DNA of 64,000 bases, from contig OZ007567.1 of assembly GCA_963931925.1 (NCBI GenBank), forward strand, positions 94,437,778-94,501,777, given 5' to 3'. This document shows, one piece after another, positions 46,089 to 59,409 of the stretch (positions are counted from its first letter, which is position 1; each line of letters begins with the position of its first letter). Both the position numbers and the translations under genes were made by a program. Origin of the DNA: Onchidella celtica. Its lineage: Eukaryota; Mollusca; Gastropoda; Systellommatophora; Onchidiidae. Under the pieces are notes generated by a model. That model was not told the origin of the DNA, searched no databases, and was given only the letters and a program-made list of their open reading frames with translations.

Positions 46089-48902
46089 AGACCTGCCAAG
46101 TTGAAAAATCAAAAATCTGTAACAAGGGACATTTTTTTCAGTAATTTCACATAAAAATCAGTAACACTACTTACAAGATAATTTGACGTTTAGATTCACA
46201 TGAAGATGTCGAAGAAGGCTGTTACACGAATCCACACCACTATTTACAGTCTATGTACAGTTTATTTACAGGTTTTTTTGTCTCCAGCTGCATGTGCCTA
46301 GTCCTTTGACAAGGACTGGGCATAGGCCCCCTTCAGTCTCTTCAACTGCTGGGGTGAGAAGCTGCCACTCTTCATTGTGGAGTCTCTTTTGTGCTTCAGC
46401 ACCATGATAGCCTCCAGTGTTGCTATGCCCATTGAGCAGCGTTGCTCTGTCTTCACTTTCCTTACACAGGAAAAGACTCGCTCACAGTGGGCACTGCTGT
46501 GAGGAATGGTGAGGAGGCCCACCATGAATTTGCCAATGTTGGTATATGGCTTTGCTCCACAATCATCCTCATTGACATAGACTGATACTTTTAACCAAAA
46601 GTCATCAATCCTGATGTTTGCACTCATGGCATTTGGTGGAATGTTGCACTGAAGACAGGTGAACTCCTCAGCAATAGTGTCAAGCCCTCTTGGGACAAGG
46701 ATTGGATACTTCTTGGCAAAGTACTTTACACTGTTAATGGATGCAGAGCTGAGCTTATCAGGATCTGTGACAGCCAAGTGTTTCAGAACTTGATCTGTAA
46801 GAGGCAGAGACTTGAGCAGGTAGTCTACAACAATAATGAAATATTTCTGCACACTGTCATAAAACTCCTTGATTTTTGTGTCAGAGAGACCATTTGCTGA
46901 CTTGTTGGCGATGAAGGACTCGCACTCTTCCCCAATGATCAGCTGTGTCTTGCTTTTCAGGTTGTATGGGAGCTTGTACTGAACATCTGTTACAGGCTTG
47001 TTCATCCCAAATGCTGATGGTGCAACAAACCTGCTCATGATGGTTCTGATTAGCTTGAAGGACTGCTGGAGCATGGTTGAGGCCTTGGGTGCATCTGACT
47101 GATTTGTAGTCAGATATTCCTCAAACACTTTGTTGGTGTATCTCAGGAACATCAGATACAGGTGGGTGGATCTAGACCGCAGGATGCCCAGAATTTTCTC
47201 CACCTTCTTCCTAGCATAACAGCTCAAGCCTTTGTCTGCAATCTCAGCCTTGAAAAAGTCCTTCAATGGTTCCCAGTTGTCCAGTAGGCGGTTAAGGCAC
47301 CGGCCAATGCTGAGCCATCTTGTTGACACATGTTTCAGCATCTTCTGCTGCTCTTTTCCATAGAATTCTTGAAATTTTGAAAATCTGTGGGATCGTAACG
47401 AACTCTTGTTGAAGTAATAGAAGATGTCCACCAAAAGATCAGATACGTTGGCTGGGAGGATGTCAGCATCTTTCTCAGCAGCTATATGGACAAGGTGGAG
47501 TGGACAGCCAGACAAAAAGATTTCTTCATGCTTGTCTTTGCAAAATGCAATTACCCCCTTCTCTTTCCCAGTCATGACATTGGCGTTGTCGCAGCCAAGG
47601 GCAATGCAGTTGCTCCATGGGATTTTATGTTCGGCTAGCAGACTGTCAACTAAACCAAAGATCTTAGCACCAGTAGCTGACCCCTCTATAGTTGGCACAC
47701 TTAACAGCTCACTGTGTACTCCATCTGTTGAAACACTCCTCACCACCAGGGGAAACAACTTGCTTTGCTCCATATCATTGGAGCCATCAGTGCTGATGGA
47801 AAAGGGCCCAGATTTCATTCTACCAATAAGAGTTTCCTGGACCATATTGTTCATTTCCTTGATGAGGGCCGTTGTCTTGGATCTCCCACAATGTATTTCC
47901 TTCGCTATCTGGGAATCTGGACACATTTGTTTCACCAGTTTTGGAAGGTCATCTGCTACTGCTGCTGGTAGATTGTGCTTGGCAATAAATTCAGCCATAA
48001 GGGCTTCGGCATTCATCACTGAAGATGCGAAAGTATTTTCCTTGTTGACACTGACAGACTTAAACATACTGGCGATGCTCTTCTGTTTGGTGTCTTCTGC
48101 CAGCTTCTTGTGCTTAGTTCCATTCACATGAACTCGACAGTCAAATCGACCAGAGTGTGAAATGGAAAAATCTGTTGCACAAATAGTGCAGAATGCATGG
48201 CCCGGTCCAACACGTGACTTCACCAGGCATGGCCATTCTTCGGTGTAAGCCGGACGGAAAGTCTGAGTACCGCCTTTGCGTTTTTTGGCAGGGGGTTCCA
48301 ATGAATCCGCCATGACCACTCACTCGAAATGTGAATGTAGAGACTAGACCAAGAAATTCAGAAGATACCTGAGAAGCAAACCTTAACACTCGTTTGAAAA
48401 TGAAACTCGCGCAGTATGTGGCGCATGCAGTCCAGTCTGGTCCGAATCGAATCAGCTCCTCCTCAAGCCAAGCGTGGGCTAGCAAACTTCCGGTTCAAAA
48501 GGCTTGCCAGGAACAGCTAACATTGAAAGGCTAGGTCAAAAAAAATAATAATTCCTCCCATGACCTTCCTTCCCATGCTCACAGAACTCTTTTTTTATCA
48601 GTGTTTCAAAATTCGTTCCATCCATGCAATAACATGTGCCAATAATCTCTTTCTCGGTATTAACAAGGCCACATATTTTCGTTTATATGACCCAGTATCA
48701 GAGCGGCACGCAAACAGCCAATCTGACAATACAACACTGAACAGGAAGTTGACATCCGGATATGATTCGTGGATTTTTTTTTTCGGTTTGCTACTTCTCG
48801 GTTTTTCATTAATTTCGTAGTCTGAACGCTGTTTCCGTAACTCCGTAATTCAGAGTGGATTTCAGTAACAGTTACGGAAAATCCGTAACACTAGGCAGGT
48901 CT
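46089..48902 (-). mobile_element. Complete hAT transposon (2.8 kb)
   Basis: Ends are inverted: AGACCTGCCAAG at 46089-46100 and the complement of AGACCTGCCTAG at 48891-48902. They are flanked by GCGTGTGC (46081-46088) and GCGTGTGT (48903-48910), an 8-bp target duplication with one mismatch. The borders could shift by a base. The 3' side of the window carries repeated TCCGTAA and CAGTAACA words as subterminal motifs. It encodes one intact transposase. Confidence 0.87.
46298..48319 (-). CDS. hAT-family transposase, intact
   Basis: A single uninterrupted frame of 673 residues. An N-terminal zinc finger (C44, C47, H64, H70) would bind the transposon ends. The RNase H-like catalytic core shows the family pattern: an aspartate in SISTDGSND (about 175), a second in ALGCDNANVMTG (about 245) and the glutamate in SSAHCERVFSCV near 617, inside the hAT C-terminal dimerisation domain. 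A basic nuclear-localisation-like KKRK is at residues 12-15. The frame fills most of the element and shares its orientation with no other gene. It resembles transposase-derived animal proteins of the ZNF862/KIAA1586 type. Because it lies inside recognisable ends, I call it a transposon gene rather than a domesticated host gene. No intron is needed. Confidence 0.92.
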   Translation of the reverse strand: MVMADSLEPPAKKRKGGTQTFRPAYTEEWPCLVKSRVGPGHAFCTICATDFSISHSGRFDCRVHVNGTKHKKLAEDTKQKSIASMFKSVSVNKENTFASSVMNAEALMAEFIAKHNLPAAVADDLPKLVKQMCPDSQIAKEIHCGRSKTTALIKEMNNMVQETLIGRMKSGPFSISTDGSNDMEQSKLFPLVVRSVSTDGVHSELLSVPTIEGSATGAKIFGLVDSLLAEHKIPWSNCIALGCDNANVMTGKEKGVIAFCKDKHEEIFLSGCPLHLVHIAAEKDADILPANVSDLLVDIFYYFNKSSLRSHRFSKFQEFYGKEQQKMLKHVSTRWLSIGRCLNRLLDNWEPLKDFFKAEIADKGLSCYARKKVEKILGILRSRSTHLYLMFLRYTNKVFEEYLTTNQSDAPKASTMLQQSFKLIRTIMSRFVAPSAFGMNKPVTDVQYKLPYNLKSKTQLIIGEECESFIANKSANGLSDTKIKEFYDSVQKYFIIVVDYLLKSLPLTDQVLKHLAVTDPDKLSSASINSVKYFAKKYPILVPRGLDTIAEEFTCLQCNIPPNAMSANIRIDDFWLKVSVYVNEDDCGAKPYTNIGKFMVGLLTIPHSSAHCERVFSCVRKVKTEQRCSMGIATLEAIMVLKHKRDSTMKSGSFSPQQLKRLKGAYAQSLSKD

Positions 48903-48910
48903 GCGTGTGT

Positions 48911-51900
48911 AACTCAGTTCAGCCAAACAGTGAAAAGAGAACCTTCTCAGTCTAAGGTGATGAGTTGTTGACGTTAGATAAGAACGTCTCGTTTTTCTTA
49001 CGCCTGTAAAATTGGTCACAGACTTTTTTTTAGGGGCGGAGAGATCCATTTCCAAATCGATTTCACTTAAAACTGATGTTTACTTTTTGTTTGCCGTCAT
49101 GGTAAAAGAGTGTTAGATAATGCCTTTAGTTTGGCATGGTAAAGAAACAAGTGCAATGAGCTGTGATAAAATTATTATACGACAGCATCAAGTAAATTAT
49201 TACAGTATGTCAGAGAGTTTCAAGTTCCATAAACTCCAAAGGAAACTTTTTATGTTTGTTTTCTGTTATCATAATTGGACATATCCTTAATACTATGATA
49301 TTGATAGGGTGACATATCCTTAATGTTATGATATTGACAGGGATTATTATCAAATAAGTTTTTTACATTTGATTCCCTTTCCAATCTTGTACTTGTTGTT
49401 ATCAACTAGAATGATACTGTGATTGATGAATTTTCCATTTTTCACCCACAATACGGTTTGGTTCATTATCAAAAATTGAGTAAAGGTTTGGCTCAAAACT
49501 ACTGGGAATGTCTTAGTCCTTTTGTAAATTTGTATGTCATGACTTTATTTATCTTAACCCCAAGCAAATTTACTTTTCATTTACATAATAGGGCCATCAG
49601 TGTTGGTTTGACAGATCAGATATATCATAAGTCGGCTGCTGGAACCTTATGAAAACTAATCTTTGATTTTAAATTTAGCGAGGTTCCAACAGTTGACAGA
49701 CGATGTGGCACAGAGAGTAACTTTGAATAGTACTCTTTGACCCACAACAAAATCAGTGAAACAAAATACAATATGTCTCAAAAATATATACACATACAGT
49801 GTTAATTAAGATAAATCCGTCATTTATAATTCAAATTAGCGAGGACAGATAACAGAGGACAGTTATTAGAGCTATTGCAAGTGTTCAAATTAATGACTGT
49901 TGTGGGCCAGACTGATGACAACACAGTTCAGTACCATTGCAAACAAAATTTGGCAGTTAATTTGGGTATAATTTATATTTTTTGAGACCCCCAACATGTA
50001 TCAAACATTTACAACATAAACTCTGAACAGGCTCAAGTCACAAGTGTGTTCAAAAGATTAACAACACCATTATTCATTTTTGTGCACGAAATTTCAATGC
50101 AAATCTCAGCACTGCAATCACAACCACTCTCTTAAAATACAAAAAAATTAAGCGATAGAGTTAGACATTAATTAATCCCGTGCAAGTCGCGAAATGCAAT
50201 CACATAATCAATATTAAATTGACAACAGAAACTGAATGAAGCAAAATGCTGGTTTTTATGTGTTTATACCATAGAGAGCTGCTCATCCAATTTGAGTTCA
50301 TTGCAAACTACATGTTCTCATTTTGAAGATAATTACAAAATGGTAGCAAAGGAATACCCGTCGGAGCATTTTACTTACAATATATGGGAGGATGGAGAAT
50401 CTTCATGTACGGCAATAACAAGATTTGGGCATGTAAACCATGCCACATTCATTATCTGCTGTGATTTTAAATTTAAATACATGTATGAATGGAACTATCA
50501 AAGTCGGGTGAAAAAACATGGATCTTTCCTTTACTAATCATGCAAAAATATTTCCAATCTATGCAATGACCATTTGTTTAAGACCACTAAGACAATCGTG
50601 TTCTGATTTTAGCATTTCTGACGCAATGAAATTTCATATATTTTGTGACCAAAAAGCAACAACAACAACAACAACAACAAAAAGGCGGCGGGAGGTGTTG
50701 CAATAATAATCCAACAAATTTCTTCTTTATCCTAAAATGTCTGCCAATTAACTTACCATGTCATTGTTTCAATACTTCAGACTGACAGGCCAGATCAATC
50801 AATATGACACCATTGTTCACTTGACAGGCATTTCAATACCTGTCAACCATTAAAATGCACAAGAAAAAAAAAGGCTTCCTCCGGTATCAGCAAATATTGA
50901 CACTGATTTAGTTAACAGGATATAAGTATTGATTTCCTATATTTAGTCAGCGTCGACAGCACGAATGGTGACAGCTCATGTCAAAGCTACTGGAGAAGAC
51001 AGTTTTCAGGCCAAAGTTTACTATTGAAATTTCACTTCCAATTTCCAAAAATGCTTTCTGTAGCTCACACTTGAGGAGAAGAATTGATCCAAGCAATTCT
51101 CTTTGTTATCAAAATAAATATCACATCCCATGAAACTAGGAATATCAGTGGCTGAGAAATTCATAAAGCTCATCATAAAACATATACATACACAATTCTG
51201 CCAGTATATAAATATTATATCTTTATAGGTTGTTTAAAATGGTGCGAAATTCAAAGCCCTGCTTATGGAACTAACACATACATGTATAATATCAGTCATT
51301 TTGATACCAAGTGTAAATCTGCCACGAAAGTATTCGAAGCCTGTTAACTGAGGATGCACACAATGCATTCTGGAAAATCTATCTCAGCGAGGATCTACAT
51401 TAACTCATTTAAAATAATGTTTACATTCACAACTCAGTTGTACTTGTAGTTCTGAGCAGTTCATGCAGTTTAGCGGTTGTCATAATATTGATAGTCAATG
51501 CAGATTCGGGGAGTTTGAGGAAATTGTCATTACTTTCACCAATTAGAAAAGTATACAACCCAATACATGTAATTGGAAGGCTATATAGGGCCTACGCTGT
51601 TTTAAATAAAGGCAGTATTAGAAAATCATTTTTCAAAGCTTTACAGTGCTTTGGATGACAGGTTCATGATTTTCCCAATAAATGAGTGAGCTTTCACGAT
51701 TTTAATGAATGGAGTAGAAAATATTGGAACAACTGAAATATTGTATTTTTGTTCTGCCAACTGTTGTTTCAGAAGTAAATACATTTATGTTCACTTGCCG
51801 ACAAAAAAAGAAAGTGACCCAAAAAGAAAAAAGAAGAAGAACGTTCTGTGCATCGTGGTTAATGGGCCAGCAGCTCTTAAGGACTTCCTTATTTCCACCA

Positions 51901-54900
51901 GAATCTTGAAATCATCGATATTCCACTAGTAGCCTACATGCATCAGAATTTGTGTTCACCTTTTCCCTGAAAGTCGCCCCAGGCAATGGTGTACAAACTG
52001 CATTAGGTTCGCCTTTTCTCAAGCTTTTGTTTCCAGTGTGCCTGAGGCTGGCTGTAAATTTTTAATCCATTAAGCCGCTAAAAGTCCTGATTTGCCGAGA
52101 ACAGCGTGATAAATAAGTGACCATTAGTTATTCAAGTTTGATTAATTTGCATTGTTCGGCGTCACAGGCCAGTTGGTGAACGAGAGTAAACAAACGTCAT
52201 TTTTTTTTTTCAGGTGCACACGATGCAAATAGGCAGTGCTAGTGCTATCTATAAAACATTGACTGGAAAATTTAGCCTGTTTTTTCTTCTTTTTTTCTTT
52301 CTTTGTTTGTCCTTGGTCTCTCCCCCCTCCACCCCCCCCCTCTTTTCTTTTTTTTAAAAATCCATACCATATCCAAATTGTATCTCATCACGATCAGTTT
52401 CGGTGAGAAAATGTGTTACATCAAACTGATTTTCAGCATGATATGAGAAGTAATTATATTTTTTAATGCAATTGTTTCGATTCAATGAAATGATAAATTT
52501 TGACTTTTCCCCATTTTGACACTGAATAAAATAATGAAACCAAAGCAGTGTGATAAACACGATACTGACAGCGACGGTGAAAACCTTTCTACAGATTAGC
52601 CGTGACCCACTTTCCAAGAAATATTTCTGTACATTCCAGCCCTTTCAGGGTTAACCTAGGTCATTATTAATATCTGCAGTTTTATGGAGCGATATGCTGA
52701 AGGCGTCCAGCGAAAGTACTGCAACTCAGTTCGTTAAGCAAAGTAATGGTGAAAATGGTAACCGAAGCCCCGCCAAAACCCTTTCTAGTCTGAAGACACT
52801 GCGGTTAGTATGAATGTGGGTACATGTAATTAGCTTATTGCAGCACTCTGAGATCAGTCAGTACACAGCTCTCCGTTAGACAGAGGACACCGTGTCCTTA
52901 GAGAAAACATTTACATTTATATTATGGTCATTTTCAACATTGGCCTCATCCTGAAACTGTACTGATTTAGCGTCGACATTTTAACGACACCTGAACTAAT
53001 AAATAAAATTTAAAAAAGAAGCCAAATTTCATTCTCAAATATGAAAATAGAAAGATTTAAAACGCTCATCTATTGGACATCTTGTGAGAGTATCATAATT
53101 TTATACATACTTTATACATTCTGCCAAATTTGCAGTCAATTCATAATTGTGTAATGACATTTTATTACCGGAAGGGATATTTTTCAAAGAGCCTTAGAAT
53201 TTTCTGTTGGCAGGCAAAAGGATTCAAAATGAACACCCCTCGATTCACACAAATAAGTAATATATGTACAAATACTGCTTCATTCATGAGTGAGGAGCAT
53301 TTCCACTGCTTTACTTTAAGGTAATTGTAAATAAATTTAATATAAATTATAACTCAGTGCGTGAACTATTTACTTTGTCTCTATGTGAATGTTCCAAATT
53401 ACATATGTTTATATACAATAACACATCTAAAAATGCCAAAGTTGCTGTGTTCAGCAAATGAGGTGACGTAGGCTGTAATACTTACTACATGTATAAACAC
53501 ATCTAAAAAAATATATATGTATTCAGTCAATGAAAAAAAAATGAAATCTTTGAAAGCATGTAAGTAACAATACTGAACGCATTAATTGTTGGATGAATTA
53601 TATAAAGAGTACACCATAACCACAGAATCAGGCTCTTACGATAACATTGTTCGGCCCAGTTGTATGGACAACTTTAAAGTGCTGGTTTTTCATTGTTAGT
53701 GATAGTTGCCATTTATCCTCTAGTGTCCAAAGTGTCATTATTACATGTATTTGAAACACTCCACTTTTTATTCTGTGGTCTAGTCTTGGAACACTTTCTA
53801 ATTAATTGGCAACAATATACTTTTTCATGATGTAAATTTTATCATTAGTTTTGCATGTTTCAGAATTCATGGATAAAGCACAGCTAGGCCTTATTTCGGG
53901 ACTAAAGAGGGCTAAGACAGTTTTTCATATTAAGTTGGAAAGTTCATTTCGGCTTGGTTTTCATCGCCCTCATCCGAAACGACGTCCACTCTGGTTAACG
54001 TTTAGGTCAGTTCTCTGCAGTTACTTAATGCGGATGGATACATCTAGCGTTGCTAAACTATGGGTTACCTGATTGGCTCTTGGAACAAATAGAAAATAGT
54101 GCGGGTGTTTAGTTTTCAAATATCACAGATTCGAAACATGATAAAATATTGGACGGTTGAATACATATAGATCGTTAAGAAGTAAGATAATTATGTTTTG
54201 CCAATTTCTGATGCAAAATACAGTGAGTTTTTGAATAGCACCTGCAGTCAGTCATTCATGGCGATTTAAAGGAGTGGCGGGGGGGGGGGGCGCAGACAGA
54301 AAATGAATCTTCCAGTAACGAAAAAAAATATCAAACAATCTTTAAAGCAACACTAAGACATAATACATGTATTAACAAACTTTGCTTTGCTTTACGATCT
54401 ATATTCCCAAACCCATTGTGTACAGAACTGCAAGATCAGATAAGAAGCCAGGCAGTGCTAAACCAATATTATAAATGTAACTATTCTGTCCGAATTCATA
54501 CAGTGCAGTGCATTCGGAACGACTGCGCATGGAAAGTACGTAGAAAGTTTAATTAATTATCTTTTACTACTCATCGTTTGATGCATAGACACTGCGACGT
54601 AAGACTAGAGTGACATGACGCAATTCCACACTGTATTATTAATGAGTCGTTTAATTTCCCCTTATTGATCTCTTTCGCCTGGGTTGACCATCCAACCCAT
54701 TATAAAAAGAAAGGCTGAAAATGTATTCATGTATAACAGTAACATACGCCCGATACTCTCAGATTGGAACACAAAATGAATCTGGATGATAAATACATGT
54801 TCAAAGTCTCGTTGCCCAGGTCTATCGTGTATGAAGACCAAAGCCAGCAAGATTAAAACTGTGTTGACAAAACCCTTCAAAACTAAAATGTAGAGTACTT

Positions 54901-55597
54901 GTATGCAGCCAACAATGTTAGATGATAAGCATGGTACACCGCAGCGTCTAAACATCAATTTGGGGCCCTGGGCTAAGCAAATAGGATTTTCTTCCCCGTT
55001 TCAAAAACCAATGTAAATTTGCATGCATGGGTCATCTGGGCAACTACCCACGGTGCCCCTGCGTTAAGATGGCCCTGATAGTACAAGGAACTTAAAAGAA
55101 GGCTTGTTTAACTTATTATGAGAATCGGTATTATACATGTACATGAACATTACAAGGCCTTTTCTTTCATATCTTTTATGCCATCAACAATAATAATCTT
55201 TCATAACACAGAGTAATCTAATTGCATTGTGCCTGGATGTAAGAAGATATTTGAACACGCAGATCGATTGCGCAATAAGGGTTAAATGCATTTTGTTGTG
55301 ACTTGAGAACTATCTCGAGCAAAGATCCATTCACAGTGGGGGTTTAAAAGCCTTTTGTGATCTACAACACACAACCCGTGACTGGAGCTGCTGCCAAGAC
55401 CATTCAAATCTGACACAATCACTTTTGTGGCTTGTGCACGGCAGTGCAGAACCAACCACGAAATGACAAAATAATAATATTATTATCATTATTATTTCTA
55501 AACAATACTAAAAGCCCACTATTTAATATAATTTTTTTTAAATGATTTTTACAAAAAAAAAAAAGAAATAGAAAATTGGCATGTGAGAATGTTTACT
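48911..55597. other. Long intergenic stretch
   Basis: AT-rich with no supportable exon. It includes a 2-copy duplication of about 38 bp at 49274-49345 (GACATATCCTTAAT) and a CAA microsatellite at 50658-50682. Confidence 0.4.
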
Positions 55598-55601
55598 AAA
55601 T

Positions 55602-55855
55602 CGCGACCTTTATTCTTGTTTGTTCCATCTCAATTTTCTGAAAAACTGGAGATCTTTTAGTATGTAGAAGAGATAAGATAACAATTTAATGTATCAAACA
55701 ATTTTGACACTCGTTTAAAATGCGTTGTGGCCCTTTTCAAGCTGTTTCACAGTTCCGATTTATTCCAACTCTTTATCATAAAAGCACAGACGCAAACATC
55801 GATTTTCTCATTTGTGCCAAAGGTGTAGTTGGAACAAACAAGAATTAAGGTCGCA
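55602..55855. mobile_element. MITE with 4-bp target duplication, copy 1
   Basis: The 254-bp element has inverted termini of about 25 bp starting CGCGACCTTTATTCTTGTTT and, on the other strand, TGCGACCTTAATTCTTGTTT. AAAT flanks both ends (55598-55601 and 55856-55859). A second copy is at 61479-61744. No protein is coded. Confidence 0.85.
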
Positions 55856-56506
55856 AAATGTTCATGGAAGTCTACATAACTGACTCATAGAAAAGTTTAC
55901 AATACCGTTCTGTTCAGCAGTCATGAATATTAACATTTTCCCCATGTAAAATGAAGCACCTCTCGCTTATTTTATTTTTTTATTCACATGGCTATTCTAC
56001 TTAACGTATTTTTGTTACATTATAAACCAAGCAATCTATTCACAAAGTCTTATTCTACCTTTACACACATCAGTTATTTTGAAAACCATTAACTTAATGC
56101 AAATATTGCGAGATGAAAGGAATGATTTTCAAAAAGCAGTATCGGGTGACATTTCATATTTCTGGGTTGGGTTCCGAAATGAATACTGGGTACTTGAACA
56201 GTCCTGAATGCAATCAAACCATACCTGGAATGCCGGTACAAGGAACTGGAACTGTTGAGGGAGTCATTACAAATATCCCATGTATAGGCACACAAAAAGT
56301 TTGAACCTTTTCCTGCCCCGTCACCTCCCTTGTGTAACTCTCCGCTCATACAGTTTGCTAGCACCCCTGTAATACAAATCCATGCAAATGTCGTTGCATT
56401 TGTTCCCCTCACCCCACCCACCATCTTTTTTGTTGAAAAAAAAAAACCCACCAAACAAATTCAATGTTGAATGACTAGACTAAACTGTTTCAGCAATAGA
56501 AAAGGT

Positions 56507-56530
56507 CTCTCTATCCTCTCTCTCTCTCTC

Positions 56531-56628
<98 letters not shown>

Positions 56629-56636
56629 TCTCTGTT
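56507..56636. repeat. CT microsatellite
   Basis: About 120 bases of (CT)n with a few interruptions. Open frames across it are repeat artefacts. Confidence 0.95.
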
Positions 56637-57536
56637 GTCTGCTGAATCACAGAGATCTGAAATTTAAAGGGAAAAAAAGGAAAAGCTCTGATATTTGATC
56701 TCCGGCTTAAATACACTTCGTCGATAAACAGATTGAACCCAATCGATCAATAGGGAGCTCTCCACTACAGAGACACCCCAGCAAGGTTACATTCTGCAAT
56801 ACCACCAGCTTTACCGGCGCAATTTGCCGACTGGATGCAAAACCCTGCTATGTGGCTATCTTCTCCAACGCATTCCTATAAAAATCGGATCAGAATTTCA
56901 TGGTGCATGTTCTGTCGACCCTACACATTTTTTGTTTCCTTGACTGACTTTGGTAATGCTAGTGTTCATGTTTGATAAGCTATTCAAGTGAAATGTAATG
57001 CAGCATTCTGACACTGACTCGACTCTGCAAAACAGAGGAAATATTGCGGGGATTCCATCTAGCCAATGTTTGAGTGGATTCGAACTTGAGCGAAAATAAT
57101 ACATATGTAAATGTTTTTTGTGCTTCTTAGTGACAAAACATTTTAGAAAAAAGGAACAAACAAACCAAAACCATGTAAAAGCCTAAACAACAGAACACAA
57201 AATAAAATTGCATGAATACTGGACAGCTAGACCTGGTCTGGAATAATGTGAGTTTGTGATGCACTTGACTGGCAAGAGAACATGATACGACATTAACAGC
57301 ATTACTTTCGAGAAGTTAAATGAAAAAGTTGTCAAAAAGTGCCTTTCACCCTCCCCGCCAACTCCCTAAATCTCTATGAGAAAAATACAGAGAGAACTGA
57401 ACCCCGTGGGCTACTTTTCCGTCAAATTCTTCATCACAACCAGCAAACCTCCAGGCAAAACTCAAGCTGCATGCACACCTTCTTCCTCGACCAGTTTCTG
57501 TCCTAAAGAAGAGTTGTATGCTCCCAACCACGTCAT
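56637..57536. other. Intergenic stretch
   Basis: Between two CT microsatellites; nothing recognised. Confidence 0.35.
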
Positions 57537-57570
57537 GTTCTCTCTCTCCTCTCTCTCTCTCTCTCTCCCT

Positions 57571-57607
<37 letters not shown>

Positions 57608-57633
57608 CTCTCTCTCTCTCTCTCTCTCTCTCA
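57537..57633. repeat. CT microsatellite
   Basis: Interrupted (CT)n tract of about 95 bases. Confidence 0.95.
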
Positions 57634-58803
57634 TTCACTCAAACTCATGTTGCCTCCAGTGTTCCAACTGTATGTAATTGAAAGTCTTCCAACATCTGAG
57701 AAAAGTGTAGTTATCCGTCATTAGAAATGCCATAATGCGGTATTCTTCTCGTGCAGATTAATCATTTTGCATCTAGACTTTCCGTCTTCTCCTGAAGTGG
57801 CTCGTCTTCTGGCCAGAAGGGATCTTTGGAGAGAAAGACAAATACAATCATGTACCTCAAATAATGGTGTCTGCTAGAAAAACGAGTGGGACAGAGCTGT
57901 GAATGTGTTTAGGTGAATCCCCAGATAATGTCGCACAAAAGAGATTTAAATCACAATTTTTGTATGTCGAGGGGTGCTGATTTTTTTGGTGTCGAGCAAT
58001 TTCACGTAGGCAATTAATGTCTCACCTGAGTTATTGGCTATTAAGATTTTGACAATGTTTATGGCTGGAAATGAAGATGCCACTAAGTGGGGCTGTGTGA
58101 ATAGTGGCCAGTGTAATCAAATTTATATGGAATTATGTAATTCTACTTGGGAAATTTAAATTGATGAAGTTCTGGTGCCGGACACAAACAGGGTACCCAA
58201 AATAGGCCGCGAAAAGCCCAAAGTGGCCATTAACGTGCTGAGGCGCCGTAAAACCCAAACTCAAAGCGTGGATAATGAAAAGCTGAATGCGGTATTATGT
58301 GTTTAATGCAAAAAAAAGGACAACAATAAGTCAGACTTGATTTAACATACATTCCGATTCAAGGTTTACCGTATCAGTAATCGGCAGCATGCGAATTCAG
58401 CTTGAACTGAGAGTGAAATGGAGTTGACAGACCCAGACAAAAACAGAAAATGAGTGAGAGCAGGAGCAAAAAAAGGGGGAGGAGGGAAAAAAGAGGATAA
58501 AAGAGAAGGGGGGAATAATTATAATCTTTGCGAAACGGGCCGCAGCTAGCTGCTGTGTCTATACGGTGTAAACGTACGTCACTACAACCGTGTACACTTT
58601 TCATATTACAAGTCTACACGAGTCGGCATATCTTATACCAAGTCTGCAAGGCTACATGTTAAGTATGCACATTCGTATCATGTATACGAGCCGCCATAGT
58701 TTTTCAGCAGTGCACATAATTACCTAAGTGTGCTCTTGTTCTAGATAATGGTAAATTTGCTTACGCGAAAAGCAGTGACTGGCAAGTGCATGCATATAAT
58801 ATG
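57634..58803. other. Intergenic stretch
   Basis: No exon or element recognised; a purine-rich run is at 58450-58515. Confidence 0.35.
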
Positions 58804-58811
58804 CTATAGAG

Positions 58812-59409
58812 CAGGGGTCACTAAACTACGGCCTGCGGGCCGGATCCGGCCCGCGACGTCAGTTCATCCGGCCCGCCATGATACTTGATTTTGTTTGATA
58901 AAGCCAGGGATATCAAGAGCTACGGGATGGACAAGCTTTTCTTCTGGCTTGCAAGTATTGAACAGATTGCTTATGCGGCCCGCGCCACAGACTAATAAAT
59001 TAACCAGACTGGAAACACGAGCTTCGGGCTGTGTCGTTTTTTACGGAATTTCTCGAGCGGCGACTATTACCAACATGGCCGCCGCTCGGGAAATTCCGAT
59101 TCTAGTTCTATCTGCAGTAGAAATTTCTTTTCATTTGTCAAGATTGGTTGTACCTGTATTAATTTCTTGGTGCGGAACCAAACTTCCGCGTTCAGTAGGC
59201 GCGTGAAAATGGTATCATTCAAAATTGTAGCTATGCTGAAGTGTCGGTCGCTACCTTAAACCTAACATGGCAGATGGTTCATGACTTTTCGCTGTTTTGT
59301 GACGTCACACAATGGGATCATCCTGTCTGGTTAATTTATTAGTCTGTGGCCCGCGCTTGTAAGTCTGTCAGTTATCCGGCCCTCTGTGAAAAAAATTTGG
59401 TGACCCCTG
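58812..59409. mobile_element. Nonautonomous hAT element carrying a nested MITE
   Basis: Termini CAGGGGTCACTAAACT and (complement of the right end) CAGGGGTCACCAAATT are the CAGGGGTC type of hAT elements. The flanks CTATAGAG (58804-58811) and CTATAGAT (59410-59417) are an 8-bp duplication with one mismatch. CGGCCCGC/CCGGCCC words near both ends are subterminal repeats. Without the inner insertion and its duplicated target it is about 227 bp. Confidence 0.88.
58986..59348. mobile_element. 363-bp MITE with 24-bp inverted ends, inside the hAT element
   Basis: Perfect 24-bp termini beginning CACAGACTAATAAATTAACC (58986-59009, complement at 59325-59348) are flanked by the perfect 8-bp duplication GCCCGCGC (58978-58985 and 59349-59356). 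A 19-bp stem with one mismatch (59044-59062 with 59080-59098) lies inside. An 8-bp, GC-rich target with CA-starting ends fits P-type elements, with hAT as the alternative. Confidence 0.88.

Noticed and set aside
47424-48131. A 235-codon open frame on the + strand
   Set aside because: It is antisense to the intact hAT transposase and has no family features.
56471-57724. Open frames rich in Ser/Leu or Arg/Glu
   Set aside because: They are translations of CT microsatellites.
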